Part shown: positions 17,851 through 25,646 of the stretch, piece after piece
Layout: each line of letters begins with the position of its first letter
Position numbering within the stretch: position 1 is the stretch's first letter
Source of the DNA: Streptomyces sp. NBC_00094
GTDB taxonomy: Bacteria > Actinomycetota > Actinomycetes > Streptomycetales > Streptomycetaceae
DNA length: 64,000 bases
Direction of reading: 5' to 3'
NCBI RefSeq assembly: GCF_026343125.1
Contig: NZ_JAPEMB010000001.1
Span: 1,922,001 to 1,986,000 of the forward strand
Notes under the pieces: model-generated
Databases searched by the model: none
What the model saw: the letters and a program-made list of their open reading frames with translations, nothing else
Told to the model about the DNA's origin: nothing
Translations under genes and position numbers: made by a program

Positions 17851-17863
17851 AGGAAGGTTTCCT
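17851..17863. promoter_or_regulatory. Palindromic operator candidate upstream of the phosphoesterase gene
   Basis: AGGAA-GGT-TTCCT, flanked by TAGCCGAC and ACCAG, lies about 220 bases upstream of the phosphoesterase start in the 285-base gap. The TAGGAAA.TTTCCTA pattern resembles operators I have seen before Streptomyces genes for secreted glycan-binding enzymes. The regulator is not identified. Confidence 0.4.
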
Positions 17864-17918
17864 ACCAGACTTTCAACTCTCCGGGAGCCCAACGGACTTC
17901 ACCATCACCGAGGGAACT

Positions 17919-18275
17919 TCAGAGGCTGATGTGGTACGCCTTGCGCAGGGTCTCGTGCACGGTCCAGGTCGTCCGGTCGCCCTCGCGCAGGACGCAGGCG
18001 TCACCGGGGCCGACCTCCAGGGTCTCCCCGCCCTCGACGGCGACGGTGGCCCGCCCGCTGACCACCACGAAGAGCTCGTTGGCCTCGGTGTCGGTGACGA
18101 CGCCGGGCGTGATCTGCCAGATGCCGCGCAGCTGCTTGCCGTCGGCGGACTCCCACAGCACCTTGCCCGTCACCTCGGGCGTACCGGAGACGATCTGGGC
18201 GGGGTCGAGCGGGTCCGCCTCGAGCTCGGCGTCGGGGATGTGCACGGCGAAGGAAGGCACGTCATGTGTCGTCAT
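17919..18275 (-). CDS. Cupin-domain protein
   Basis: A 118-aa single-domain cupin, RmlC-like barrel. It has the pattern GIWQITPGVVTDTEANELFVVVSGRATV ... LEVGPGDACVL, but the usual HxH metal ligands are replaced (DTEANE), so metal binding is uncertain. The later VHETLRKAYHI segment supplies histidines. The ATG at 18275 begins MTTHDVPSF and is the only start that fits the cupin length. Divergent from psuG across a 273-base gap with no other gene. Role unknown. Confidence 0.8.
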   Translation of the reverse strand: MTTHDVPSFAVHIPDAELEADPLDPAQIVSGTPEVTGKVLWESADGKQLRGIWQITPGVVTDTEANELFVVVSGRATVAVEGGETLEVGPGDACVLREGDRTTWTVHETLRKAYHISL

Positions 18276-18548
18276 GGGCGGTGACTGTAGCGGGGGTCCA
18301 CGGCGGCCCAAGGACCGGGATCGGGTGGAATGGGTCACTCCGCTTCGCCTCCTACCAGGCGACTTACCCGAATACGACGGCGACGACGAATTCCGCAGCA
18401 CGCTCCCGGCGGGGCGTGCCCAGGCCCCGCGAGCCCCTGCGACGACCGGACCGGAGTCGCCGTCACGGATTCCGCAGTCCCGCCCCGGGGTGTGGCAGGA
18501 GCTCGCCACCGAGGTTTGCGGGGCCTCCGGTCGCGCCAGGAATGGGAC

Positions 18549-19568
18549 ATGTCCACACAGGTGTCCGAAGAGGTACGGGAGGCGCTCCACGAGGGCCGGC
18601 CCGTCGTCGCGCTGGAATCGACGATCATCGCCCACGGCCTGCCGCGCCCGCGCAACCTCGCCGTGGCCCTGGAGCTGGAGGAGCTCGTACGGGCCGGGGG
18701 CGCCGTCCCCGCGACCGTCGCGGTGATCGACGGCACCGCCCGCGTGGGCCTGGACCGGACGGCCCTGACCCGGATCGCGGAGGACACGGCGGTACGGAAG
18801 CTGGGGCACCGCGATCTGGCCCCGGCCCTGGCGACCGGGGCGACGGGCGCGACGACGGTCTCGGCGACGGCCTGGCTGGCGAACGCGGCGGGCATACGGG
18901 TGTTCGCGACGGGCGGCCTCGGCGGCGTGCACCGCGAGTGGAGCGAGACACAGGACGAATCCGCCGACCTGCGGCTGCTCGCCCGGGTCGGGATCACGGT
19001 GGTGTGCGCCGGGGTGAAGTCGATCCTCGACGTGCCGGCGACACTGCAGCGCCTGGAGACCCTGGGGGTGACGGTCCTCGGGTACGGCACGGAGTACTTC
19101 CCCGGGTTCTACCTGTCCTCCTCGGGCGAGCCCGTCGACTGGACGCTGCGGACCCCGGAGGAGGTGGCGGGGGTGATACGGGCCCAGGACACGCTCGGCG
19201 GACCGAGGTCGGCGCTCGTCGTGGCCAACCCGGTTCCCGAACGGGAGCAGTTGGACCCGGTGCTCCACGACCGGATCCTGGCGCAGGGGCTCGCCGCGGC
19301 GAAGGAGAAGGCGATCACGGGGCAGGCGGTGACGCCGTTCCTCCTCGAGTACCTGACGGTGCACACGGAGGGCGCGTCCCTGGAGGCGAACCTCGCGGCG
19401 GTACGGGGGAACGTGCGGCTCGCGGCACGGATCGCGGGCGCGTACGGGGCGGGGGCGCCCGGTCCGGAGGGGTCCGGGTCGGATGCGTCCGGTCCGGAGC
19501 GGTCCGGGGCAGAGGGGTCCGGGGCAGAGCGGTCCGGGGCCGGAGCACCCGGGGCCGCCGGTCGGTGA
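18549..19568 (+). CDS. psuG: Pseudouridine-5'-phosphate glycosidase
   Basis: A 339-aa PsuG/IndA-family enzyme that splits pseudouridine 5'-phosphate into uracil and ribose 5-phosphate (reversibly). Signature blocks are present: the catalytic Glu in ALESTIIAHGLPRPRN and the catalytic Lys in CAGVKSILDVPATLQRLETLGV. ATGATTVSATA, FATGGLGGVHR and the C-terminal PVPEREQLD and LLEYL segments are also present. The last about 30 residues are a Gly/Ser/Ala/Glu-rich tail with repeats of SGAEGSGAER. ATG at 18549 follows AGGAA at good spacing. The stop overlaps the psuK GTG by four bases, so the pair forms a pseudouridine catabolic operon. Confidence 0.95.
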   Translation: MSTQVSEEVREALHEGRPVVALESTIIAHGLPRPRNLAVALELEELVRAGGAVPATVAVIDGTARVGLDRTALTRIAEDTAVRKLGHRDLAPALATGATGATTVSATAWLANAAGIRVFATGGLGGVHREWSETQDESADLRLLARVGITVVCAGVKSILDVPATLQRLETLGVTVLGYGTEYFPGFYLSSSGEPVDWTLRTPEEVAGVIRAQDTLGGPRSALVVANPVPEREQLDPVLHDRILAQGLAAAKEKAITGQAVTPFLLEYLTVHTEGASLEANLAAVRGNVRLAARIAGAYGAGAPGPEGSGSDASGPERSGAEGSGAERSGAGAPGAAGR

Positions 19569-20488
19569 CCCCTCGGGAGCGGGCGCTGCTGGTCGTCGGG
19601 GACGTGGTGACGGATGTCGTCGCCCGGCACCGGACACCCCTCGCCCACGCGACCGACACGGCGGCGGAGATCCGGACCCTCCCGGGTGGCGCCGGGGCCA
19701 ACGCGGCCTGCTGGGCGGCGCGTTCCGGCGGCGGGGAGGTGCGGCTGCTGGGCCGGGTCGGGACGGACGCGGCGGAGTGGCACGAGCGGGCACTGCGCCG
19801 GGCGGGGGTGCGCCCGCTGCTCGTCCCCGACGCGGAGGCGGCGACGGCCACGGTGATCGCGCTGGTCGACGCCTCGGCCGAGCGGACCTTCCTCACGGAC
19901 AGCGGCGCCGCGCTGCGCCTCTCCCCCGCCGACTGGTCGGCCGGGCTGCTCGACGGGGTGGCCGCGCTGCACCTGTCCGGCTATCTGTTCTTCGCCCCGA
20001 CGAGCCGTGAGACGGCCCGACGGGCACTGCGGGACGCGCGGGAGGCGGGGGTTCCGGTGAGCGTGGACCCGGCCTCCGCCGGGTTCCTCGCGAGGCTGGG
20101 CGCGGGCCGCTTCCGGGCGGCGACGGCGGGCGTCGAGGTGCTGCTGCCCAACGCCGACGAGGCCCGGCTGCTGACCGGGGGCCGTGAACCGGAGGCGGCG
20201 GCCGCCGAGCTGAGCCGGCGTCATCCGCTGGTCGTGGTCACCCTCGGAGCGGCGGGCGCGCTGGTCGCCGAGGACGGCGCGGTCACGGCGCGGGTGGCGG
20301 CGCCATCGGTGCCTCCGGAGCGACGGGTGGACTCGACGGGCGCGGGCGACGCGTTCACCGGGGCGTTCCTGGCGGCCCGGCTCGCGGGGGCGGACCCCGC
20401 GAAGGCCGCGGAGGCGGGGTGCCGTGCGGGCGCGGAGGCGGTCACCGTCGTGGGAGGCAGGCCTCCGGGCGCCGCGAGCCCGGCCTGA
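19565..20488 (+). CDS. psuK: PfkB-family sugar kinase, probable pseudouridine kinase
   Basis: A 307-aa ribokinase/PfkB-family kinase. It has the N-terminal glycine-rich substrate loop TLPGGAGANAAC, an LLPNADEARLLTG segment and the C-terminal DSTGAGDAFTGAF motif with the catalytic Asp. It starts with GTG at 19565 in a GTGA overlap with psuG, which is why I assign pseudouridine as substrate: kinase and glycosidase together turn pseudouridine into uracil and ribose 5-phosphate. The substrate is inference from context. It converges on the uridine-kinase-like gene with only 15 bases between. Confidence 0.88.
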   Translation: MTPRERALLVVGDVVTDVVARHRTPLAHATDTAAEIRTLPGGAGANAACWAARSGGGEVRLLGRVGTDAAEWHERALRRAGVRPLLVPDAEAATATVIALVDASAERTFLTDSGAALRLSPADWSAGLLDGVAALHLSGYLFFAPTSRETARRALRDAREAGVPVSVDPASAGFLARLGAGRFRAATAGVEVLLPNADEARLLTGGREPEAAAAELSRRHPLVVVTLGAAGALVAEDGAVTARVAAPSVPPERRVDSTGAGDAFTGAFLAARLAGADPAKAAEAGCRAGAEAVTVVGGRPPGAASPA

Positions 20489-20503
20489 TCGGCAAGACAC
20501 CCC

Positions 20504-21154
20504 CTAGTAACCCGCCGACCCGCCTCCGAGACCGGTCCAGGCCGGGTGGCGCGGGTCGTCGGCGCGTACGACGACGTCGGCGGTGTCGGCGGGTTCGACC
20601 TCCGTCTCGTACCGGGCGAAGGCGGGGAGCGTCCAGGCCTCCTCGGTGCGGCGGGCGAGGGCCGCGGGCGAGAGCCGCAGGTGGACGGTGAGGTCGAAGG
20701 GGAACCAGCGGCCGAGGAGGAACGGCCCGTGCAGCACGAGCACCCCGCCGGGCGGCAGCGTGACGTACGGGCTGCGGGTCGCGCGGTCCGTGGCCGGGTC
20801 CCACAGGTCGGGCAGCACGCGCCCGGTGCCGCCGGGTTCCAGCGGGCCGAAGACCTCGCGCCACAGAGCCCCGGTGTCGGTCCACCCGTCGTAGTACGCG
20901 TCGGGGTCCTGCTTCCCGTACTCGTACCGGAGCGACGCCGGCCGCAGGAACCCGCCGGTCCCGGCCACATGGACCGCTCGCCCGCGCGCCCGGAGCGCGT
21001 CGGCGAGGAGCCCGGCGAGCTCGTCGCCGGGCGCGGCGGGCGGCCCGTCGATGCCGACCTTGAGCCAGGGGCCTCCGTCGCCGGGCGCGGCCGTGTCGAG
21101 GTGCCCGGCGAGCGTGCCGGCCAGCCGTTCCCAGGTGATCGCCTCGTATCGCAT
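20504..21154 (-). CDS. Uridine-kinase-like protein with degenerate P-loop
   Basis: A 216-aa protein whose layout matches actinobacterial uridine kinase / phosphoribulokinase-like proteins. It has FLRPASLRYEYGKQDPDAYYDGWTD, RVLPDLWDPATDRATRSPY, GGVLVLHGPFLLGRWFPFD and HLRLSP in order. The nucleotide-binding loop, normally GxDGxGAGKT, reads GIDGPPAAPGDE: the lysine and Thr/Ser are gone. Either it uses another phosphate-binding solution or it is not a kinase. The ATG at 21154 is chosen because AGGA lies eight bases upstream; MSG at 21163 is an alternative. It faces psuG-psuK tail to tail, so a nucleoside-related role is plausible. Confidence 0.7.
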   Translation of the reverse strand: MRYEAITWERLAGTLAGHLDTAAPGDGGPWLKVGIDGPPAAPGDELAGLLADALRARGRAVHVAGTGGFLRPASLRYEYGKQDPDAYYDGWTDTGALWREVFGPLEPGGTGRVLPDLWDPATDRATRSPYVTLPPGGVLVLHGPFLLGRWFPFDLTVHLRLSPAALARRTEEAWTLPAFARYETEVEPADTADVVVRADDPRHPAWTGLGGGSAGY

Positions 21155-21230
21155 CCCACTCATCCTGCCCGCCGGTTCACGCGTCACGGCTTGACCTTGC
21201 CACCGGCGTCACTGTTCGACCATCCGCTGC

Positions 21231-21533
21231 ATGGACACCACCACACCCACCAGGGTCGTCGTCACCGGCGCGGGCACCGGCATCGGCCGGGCCGCCGCGC
21301 ACGCCTTCGCCGGACAGGGGGCGACGGTCGTCGCCGTGGGCCGCCGGAAGGGGCCCCTGCACGAGACGGCCGAGGGACATCCGGGGATCCACCCGTTCGT
21401 CGCGGACGTGACGGCGGAGGGCGCCGCCGAGGAGATCGTCCGGGCCGCCGTGACCCCGTACGGCCGTCTCGACGTTCTCGTCAACAACGCCGGGATCTCC
21501 GCCGGCGGTCCGCTCGGGAGCCTCGACCGCTGA
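21231..21533 (+). pseudogene. Truncated short-chain dehydrogenase/reductase
   Basis: The 100-residue open frame is the N-terminal half of a classical SDR: the cofactor loop TGAGTGIGRAAAHAFAGQG, then ADVTAEGAAEE and the NNAG motif (DVLVNNAGISAGGP). It then stops at TGA 21531-21533, well before the catalytic Tyr-x-x-x-Lys that SDRs carry near residue 150. At less than half of the usual 240-260 residues, it cannot be a working SDR. The flanking DNA to 21731 is non-functional-looking coding debris. Confidence 0.8.
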
Positions 21534-21731
21534 ACGTGTCGACGACGATCGGGCAGCGCGGTTGGCCGGCCGACTCCCGGAGGACCGGGGCGTCGCCCCC
21601 GCGCGCTGGAGATCGCCCGCGAGCGGCCGGCCGTTCTCGACGCGCGGATCGCGGCGCAGACCGAGGCCAGGGACCGGCCGGCGGCGGCCCTGGCGAGCAT
21701 CGCTCAGGGCCTGCCCGCCGGACGGCGTTAG
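21534..21731 (+). other. Coding-like remnant in the SDR frame
   Basis: Beyond the SDR stop, the same frame stays open and from about 21603 looks coding (ALEIARERPAVLDARIAAQ ... GLPAGRR), ending at TAG 21729-21731. No start codon or ribosome site explains it. It is probably the 3' end of another gene joined to the SDR start by a deletion. I do not recognise its family. Confidence 0.4.
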
Positions 21732-22216
21732 CCCTGGGCGCAGTCCGGGGCGGGCTCGTCGACCGAGAACGGTGCCCCCTTGGGCAGCAGATAGGTCACG
21801 TAGAGGACGACCGGTTCGGTGCCGAGGTTGCGGCCGACGTGGACGTGCTTCCCGCCCGAAGGCTCGACGAACGCCTGGCCCGCCGAGGTCACTTCGACCG
21901 AGCAGTCGTCGAGGGTGCGGGTGAGCGTGCCGGCCTGGACGACGGCGACGAGCGGTCCGGGGTGGTGGTGCCAGCCGGTCGAGCCGCCGGGGGCGATGGT
22001 GATGGTGCGGACGACGACGTCGGTCTCGCCCTTGGGCGGTTTGATCCTCAGCGTGCCGGCCGAGGTGCCCTTGGCGAGCACGGTGCCGCTGACCCCGCTG
22101 CCCGGCGTGGCCAGTGCTGCGGACGGCACCACCGCCACCGCGGCGACCGTGCCCGCGACGAGGAGATTCCTGCGCGAGCGCGCACCGCGCACCACCTCCG
22201 GTATTCCCTGCCCCAT
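21728..22216 (-). CDS. Exported cupin-domain protein
   Basis: A 162-aa protein with an N-terminal export signal (RSRRNLLVAGTVAAVAVVPSAALA, with a twin-arginine-like RR and an ALA cleavage site). A cupin follows, with TITIAPGGSTGWHHHPGPLVAVVQAGTLT supplying the HxH ligands, then EPSGGKHVHVGRN giving the second ligand set. The last cysteine in the tail could pair with the one in TLDDCSVEV. ATG at 22216 follows GGAGGGG about nine bases upstream. The last codons overlap the SDR remnant on the other strand. It lies downstream of the HxlR gene on the same strand. Substrate unknown. Confidence 0.82.
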   Translation of the reverse strand: MGQGIPEVVRGARSRRNLLVAGTVAAVAVVPSAALATPGSGVSGTVLAKGTSAGTLRIKPPKGETDVVVRTITIAPGGSTGWHHHPGPLVAVVQAGTLTRTLDDCSVEVTSAGQAFVEPSGGKHVHVGRNLGTEPVVLYVTYLLPKGAPFSVDEPAPDCAQG

Positions 22217-22315
22217 GACGCCACCCCTCCGAGTCCGTGGAGCGGCCATGGGTTCCACGGCCGCCGAAACGGCCAAACCGTATCCGGAAGCGAGAGGCCC
22301 CATACAGGGATTCGA

Positions 22316-22954
22316 TCAAGGAACGGGAGTGAGCCGTTCGAGGGTCGCGCGCCCCGACTCGACGGCCTCGGCGAGCGTCGACTCCCCCTCGGCGAGGGCC
22401 CTGCAGGTCGCCGCGTCGGTCAGCAGTCGGACGTCGGCCTCGCCGGTCCCGCCGTCCCCGTACTCCACGGTCCCGTCGGCCCCGATCCGTACGTGGAACT
22501 CCCCCTCGTCCAGGGTCACCTGGACGACCCCCGCGCCGAGCTCCGCGAGCGCCCCGAGGAGCGGGATCGCGTACCAGTGCGCGCGAACGGCGTCGGTGGG
22601 CCGCGGTTCGCCCAGGTCGGGCGCCCCCCACGCGGCGAGCGAGCGCAGGACGGGCAACAGGTCCCGGCCGCGCGGGGTGAGTTCGTAGACGGACGCCGAG
22701 GCGGGCGGCGGCAGCCGACGCCGGGTGACGAGTCCGGCGCCCTCCATGTCCTTGAGGCGGCCGGCAAGCATGTCCGTGCTGACGCCGGGCAGGTCGGCGT
22801 GGAGGTCGGTGTAGCGGCGCGGCCCTGCGAGGAGTTCGCGGACGACGAGCAGGGTCCAGCGGTCGCCGACGAGGTCGAGGGCGCGCGCGGCGGCGCAGTG
22901 CTGGTCGTAGCTGCGGCGGCGTGGCTGACGTGGCATGCGACGCAGTCTAGACAT
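22316..22954 (-). CDS. HxlR-type winged-helix regulator with C-terminal SCP2-like domain
   Basis: A 212-aa transcription factor. Residues about 15-110 form the HxlR winged helix (CAAARALDLVGDRWTLLVVRELLAGPRRYTDL, LAGRLKDMEGAGLVTRR, YELTPRGRDLLPVL). The C-terminal 90 residues look like a sterol-carrier/SCP2-type ligand pocket (FHVRIGADGTVEYGDGG), as in other Streptomyces members, and may bind an effector. The ATG at 22954 has GGAAAG nine bases upstream. It is divergent from the aminotransferase gene, with a triple CCAAG/CTTGG operator array between, so it most likely controls that gene and itself. Confidence 0.88.
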   Translation of the reverse strand: MSRLRRMPRQPRRRSYDQHCAAARALDLVGDRWTLLVVRELLAGPRRYTDLHADLPGVSTDMLAGRLKDMEGAGLVTRRRLPPPASASVYELTPRGRDLLPVLRSLAAWGAPDLGEPRPTDAVRAHWYAIPLLGALAELGAGVVQVTLDEGEFHVRIGADGTVEYGDGGTGEADVRLLTDAATCRALAEGESTLAEAVESGRATLERLTPVP

Positions 22955-22967
22955 GTTGTTGGACTTT

Positions 22968-22993
22968 CCAAGCTCGAACTTGGTAAAACCAAG
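22968..22993. promoter_or_regulatory. Inverted-repeat operator between hxlR-type gene and aminotransferase gene
   Basis: CCAAG (22968-22972), six bases, CTTGG (22979-22983), five bases, CCAAG (22989-22993): two overlapping palindromes that share the middle half-site. They lie 14 bases before the regulator start and 35 before the aminotransferase start, in promoter position for both. Confidence 0.6.
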
Positions 22994-23027
22994 CAACACT
23001 CATTCCGGGGACCTGGGGAGGTCGGAC

Positions 23028-24239
23028 ATGGAGTTCCGGCAGTCGAGCAAGCTGAGCGAGGTCTGCTACGAGATCCGCGGCCCGGTGATCGAGCACGCCA
23101 ACGCGCTGGAGGAGGCGGGCCACAGCGTCCTGCGCCTCAACACCGGCAATCCCGCGCTCTTCGGCTTCGAGGCGCCCGAGGAGATCGTCCAGGACATGAT
23201 CCGGATGCTCCCCAAGGCCCATGGCTACACGGACTCCCGGGGCATCCTCTCCGCCCGCCGCGCCGTCGCCCAGCGCTACCAGGCCATGGGCCTGCCCGAG
23301 GTCGACGTCGACGACGTCTTCCTCGGCAACGGCGTCTCGGAGCTCGTCTCCATGTCCGTCCAGGCCCTCCTGGAGGACGGCGACGAAGTCCTCATCCCCG
23401 CCCCCGACTTCCCGCTCTGGACGGCGGTCACCACCCTCGCGGGCGGCAAGGCCGTGCACTACCTCTGCGACGAGTCGGCCGACTGGTATCCGGACCTCGA
23501 CGACATGGCGTCGAAGATCACCGACCGGACCCGGGCCGTCGTCATCATCAACCCCAACAACCCCACCGGCGCGGTCTACCCGAAGGAGATCGTCGAGGGC
23601 ATCCTCGATCTCGCCCGCCGCCACGGCCTGATGGTCTTCGCCGACGAGATCTACGACCAGATCGTCTACGACGAGGCCGTCCACTACCCGGCCGCCTCCC
23701 TCGCCCCCGACCTGGTCGTCCTGACCTTCGGCGGCCTCTCCAAGACGTACCGGGTAGCCGGCTTCCGCTCCGGCTGGCTGGTCGTCAGCGGGCCGAAGCA
23801 GCACGCCAGGAGCTACCTGGAGGGCCTCACCATGCTGGCCTCCATGCGCCTCTGCCCCAACGCCCCCGCCCAGTACGCCATCCAGGCCGCGCTCGGCGGC
23901 CGGCAGTCGATCCACGAACTCACCGCCCCCGGCGGCAGGCTGCGCGAACAGCGCGACCGGGCCTGGGAGAAGCTCAACGAGATCCCGGGCGTCTCCTGCG
24001 TGAAGCCCAAGGGCGCCCTGTACGCCTTCCCGCGCCTCGACCCCGCCGTGCACAAGATCCACGACGACGAGAAGTTCGTCCTCGACCTGCTGCTGCGGGA
24101 GAAGATCCAGGTCGTCCAGGGCACGGGCTTCAACTGGCCGCGCCCGGACCACTTCCGCATCCTGACCCTGCCGTACGCCGACGACCTCGACGCCGCGATC
24201 AGCCGCATCGGCCGCTTCCTGAGCAGCTACCGCCAGTGA
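23028..24239 (+). CDS. alaA: PLP-dependent aminotransferase, AlaA-type (glutamate-pyruvate)
   Basis: A 403-aa class I/II aminotransferase. The N-terminal block EFRQSSKLSEVCYEIRGPV is characteristic of the AlaA/YfbQ alanine aminotransferase branch. NPNNPTGAVYP, FADEIYDQIVYD and the PLP lysine in FGGLSKTYRVAGFRSGW follow in order. It likely makes alanine from pyruvate and glutamate in the cytoplasm. The ATG at 23028 has GGGGAGG seven bases upstream. The divergent HxlR-type regulator and shared operator suggest regulation by an unknown effector. Confidence 0.9.
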   Translation: MEFRQSSKLSEVCYEIRGPVIEHANALEEAGHSVLRLNTGNPALFGFEAPEEIVQDMIRMLPKAHGYTDSRGILSARRAVAQRYQAMGLPEVDVDDVFLGNGVSELVSMSVQALLEDGDEVLIPAPDFPLWTAVTTLAGGKAVHYLCDESADWYPDLDDMASKITDRTRAVVIINPNNPTGAVYPKEIVEGILDLARRHGLMVFADEIYDQIVYDEAVHYPAASLAPDLVVLTFGGLSKTYRVAGFRSGWLVVSGPKQHARSYLEGLTMLASMRLCPNAPAQYAIQAALGGRQSIHELTAPGGRLREQRDRAWEKLNEIPGVSCVKPKGALYAFPRLDPAVHKIHDDEKFVLDLLLREKIQVVQGTGFNWPRPDHFRILTLPYADDLDAAISRIGRFLSSYRQ

Positions 24240-24348
24240 CGCCCCGCCCTCCCGGCTGTCATGATCTGAGGGTCCGAAGGATCTTCGGGCACGGACGAGC
24301 ACATCGGCCGAGGACATCGGCCGGGGAGACGGGGAGGGCCGGCCGGTC

Positions 24349-24807
24349 ATGGATGTGGCGCTGATAGCCGTGATGGGAACGCTGCTGGGTGTGGTCGCCA
24401 CGCACTGGTTCCAGGGCAGGGCCACCGAGCGCACGGCCGCGCTCGCCCGGTCCGAGCAGCTCCGCCAGGAGCGGATCGAGACCTACAGCGCTTTCGCGGG
24501 CGCGGTCGTCGACTACCGGCACAGCCAGAACGACCGCTGGTTCCGGGCGGCGACCAAGCCCGGTTCGGAGGAGGCGGAGGAGTCGCGCCACGCCTCCTAC
24601 CGGCAGCGGACCGCCGCCCGACAGGCGCTCTTCCGCGTCCAGTTGGTCTGTGACGACCCGGAGACCCGGCGCCTCGCCGAGGCGGCCTTCGTGGACTCCC
24701 ACTGCATGCACGACGCGGTGGACGAGGAGGATCGCGCACGCCGCTCGGAGCAGGCGAAGGAGGCGCTCGCCACCTTCATCACCGCCGCCGCACCCGGCGT
24801 CCGCTGA
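24349..24807 (+). CDS. Small membrane-anchored conserved protein
   Basis: 152 residues with one N-terminal hydrophobic segment (VALIAVMGTLLGVVATHWF). A charged, mostly helical cytoplasmic part follows (ERTAALARSEQLRQERIETYSAFAGAVVDYRHSQ). This arrangement is common in Streptomyces proteins of unknown function. GGAGGG lies ten bases upstream of the ATG. The next gene begins 12 bases after its stop, so the two are probably co-transcribed. I do not know the function. Confidence 0.7.
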   Translation: MDVALIAVMGTLLGVVATHWFQGRATERTAALARSEQLRQERIETYSAFAGAVVDYRHSQNDRWFRAATKPGSEEAEESRHASYRQRTAARQALFRVQLVCDDPETRRLAEAAFVDSHCMHDAVDEEDRARRSEQAKEALATFITAAAPGVR

Positions 24808-24819
24808 GGGGGACCGGTC

Positions 24820-25509
24820 GTGGACCTCGTCGCACCCGTCGTCGTGGAGCCACTCCGGCGCCGCCGCTGCTCGGAGTGCCACCAGGGGCCGCTGGAGCGG
24901 ATGATCGTCGAGTTCAACGCGCCGGTCTGTCTGGACTGCGCGGACCTCGGCCACCTGGTCTTCCTGCGCCGCGGTGACACGGCGCTCACCCGGCGGGCCA
25001 GGGAGGGCAGCACCCTCTGGGCCGTGGTGGTACGGCACAACCGGCGCCGTACGCGGTACGAGCGTCAGGGCCTGCTCGTCGAAGAGGCGGCGCTGGCCCG
25101 GGCGGAGGCGGCCTGCCTGGCGGACGCGGACGCGCGGGCCAGGCGACGGTCCCGGGACGCGGCGCGACGTGCGGCGCTCGACGCCGAGATCACCGCGACG
25201 CTGCGGGCCGAGATCCTCCGGCTCTTCCCGTCCTGCCCGGCGGACCGGGCCACGGAGATCTCCGAGCACGCGGCGGCGAAGGGCAGTGGACGCGTGGGGC
25301 GGACGGCCGCGGGCCGGTCGCTCGACCGGGGCGCCGTCACCGCCGCCGTACGCGCTTCCGTACGACACGTCGACACCCCGTACGACAGCCTGCTGATGCA
25401 GGGGGTTCCCCGGCACCAGGCCCGGACGAGGGTCGCGCCCGCCATCGAGGCGGTGCTCCGGGCCTGGCGTGTCGGCGCCGGGAACACGCGCGGCCGGGGA
25501 CGCGGCTGA
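24820..25509 (+). CDS. DUF2293-type conserved protein
   Basis: A 229-aa cytoplasmic protein. An N-terminal zinc-ribbon-like part has two Cys pairs (CSECHQGPLE and CLDCADLGHLVFLRRGD). WAVVVRHNRRRTRYERQG and an Arg/Ala-rich helix come next. The C-terminal part matches my memory of DUF2293 (LRAEILRLFPSCPADRATEISEHAAAKGSGRVGR). The GTG at 24820 follows GAGGGGG. Function unknown; the zinc ribbon and basic helix could bind nucleic acid, which is inference. Confidence 0.75.
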   Translation: MDLVAPVVVEPLRRRRCSECHQGPLERMIVEFNAPVCLDCADLGHLVFLRRGDTALTRRAREGSTLWAVVVRHNRRRTRYERQGLLVEEAALARAEAACLADADARARRRSRDAARRAALDAEITATLRAEILRLFPSCPADRATEISEHAAAKGSGRVGRTAAGRSLDRGAVTAAVRASVRHVDTPYDSLLMQGVPRHQARTRVAPAIEAVLRAWRVGAGNTRGRGRG

Positions 25510-25539
25510 CGGCTCGGGCGTCAGCGCGCGTCGGTCGGT

Positions 25540-25625
25540 GAGCGCGTCGGACGGCGCGCTCGGTCAGGGCGCTCTGTCAGGGCACTCGGCCAGCACTCTG
25601 CCAGGGCTCTGTCAGGGCACTCCGT
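25540..25625. repeat. Imperfect GTCAGGGCACTC repeats between convergent genes
   Basis: Five imperfect copies of a 15-17 base unit like CTCTGTCAGGGCACTCGG fill the gap between the DUF2293 and chaplin stops. No hairpin terminator stands out. Confidence 0.5.
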
Positions 25626-25646
25626 GAGGGTGCCGGGAGGAGACCG

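Noticed and set aside
20546..24364. 1272-codon open frame on the plus strand
   Set aside because: It crosses five convincing genes on both strands and is an artefact of high GC content.
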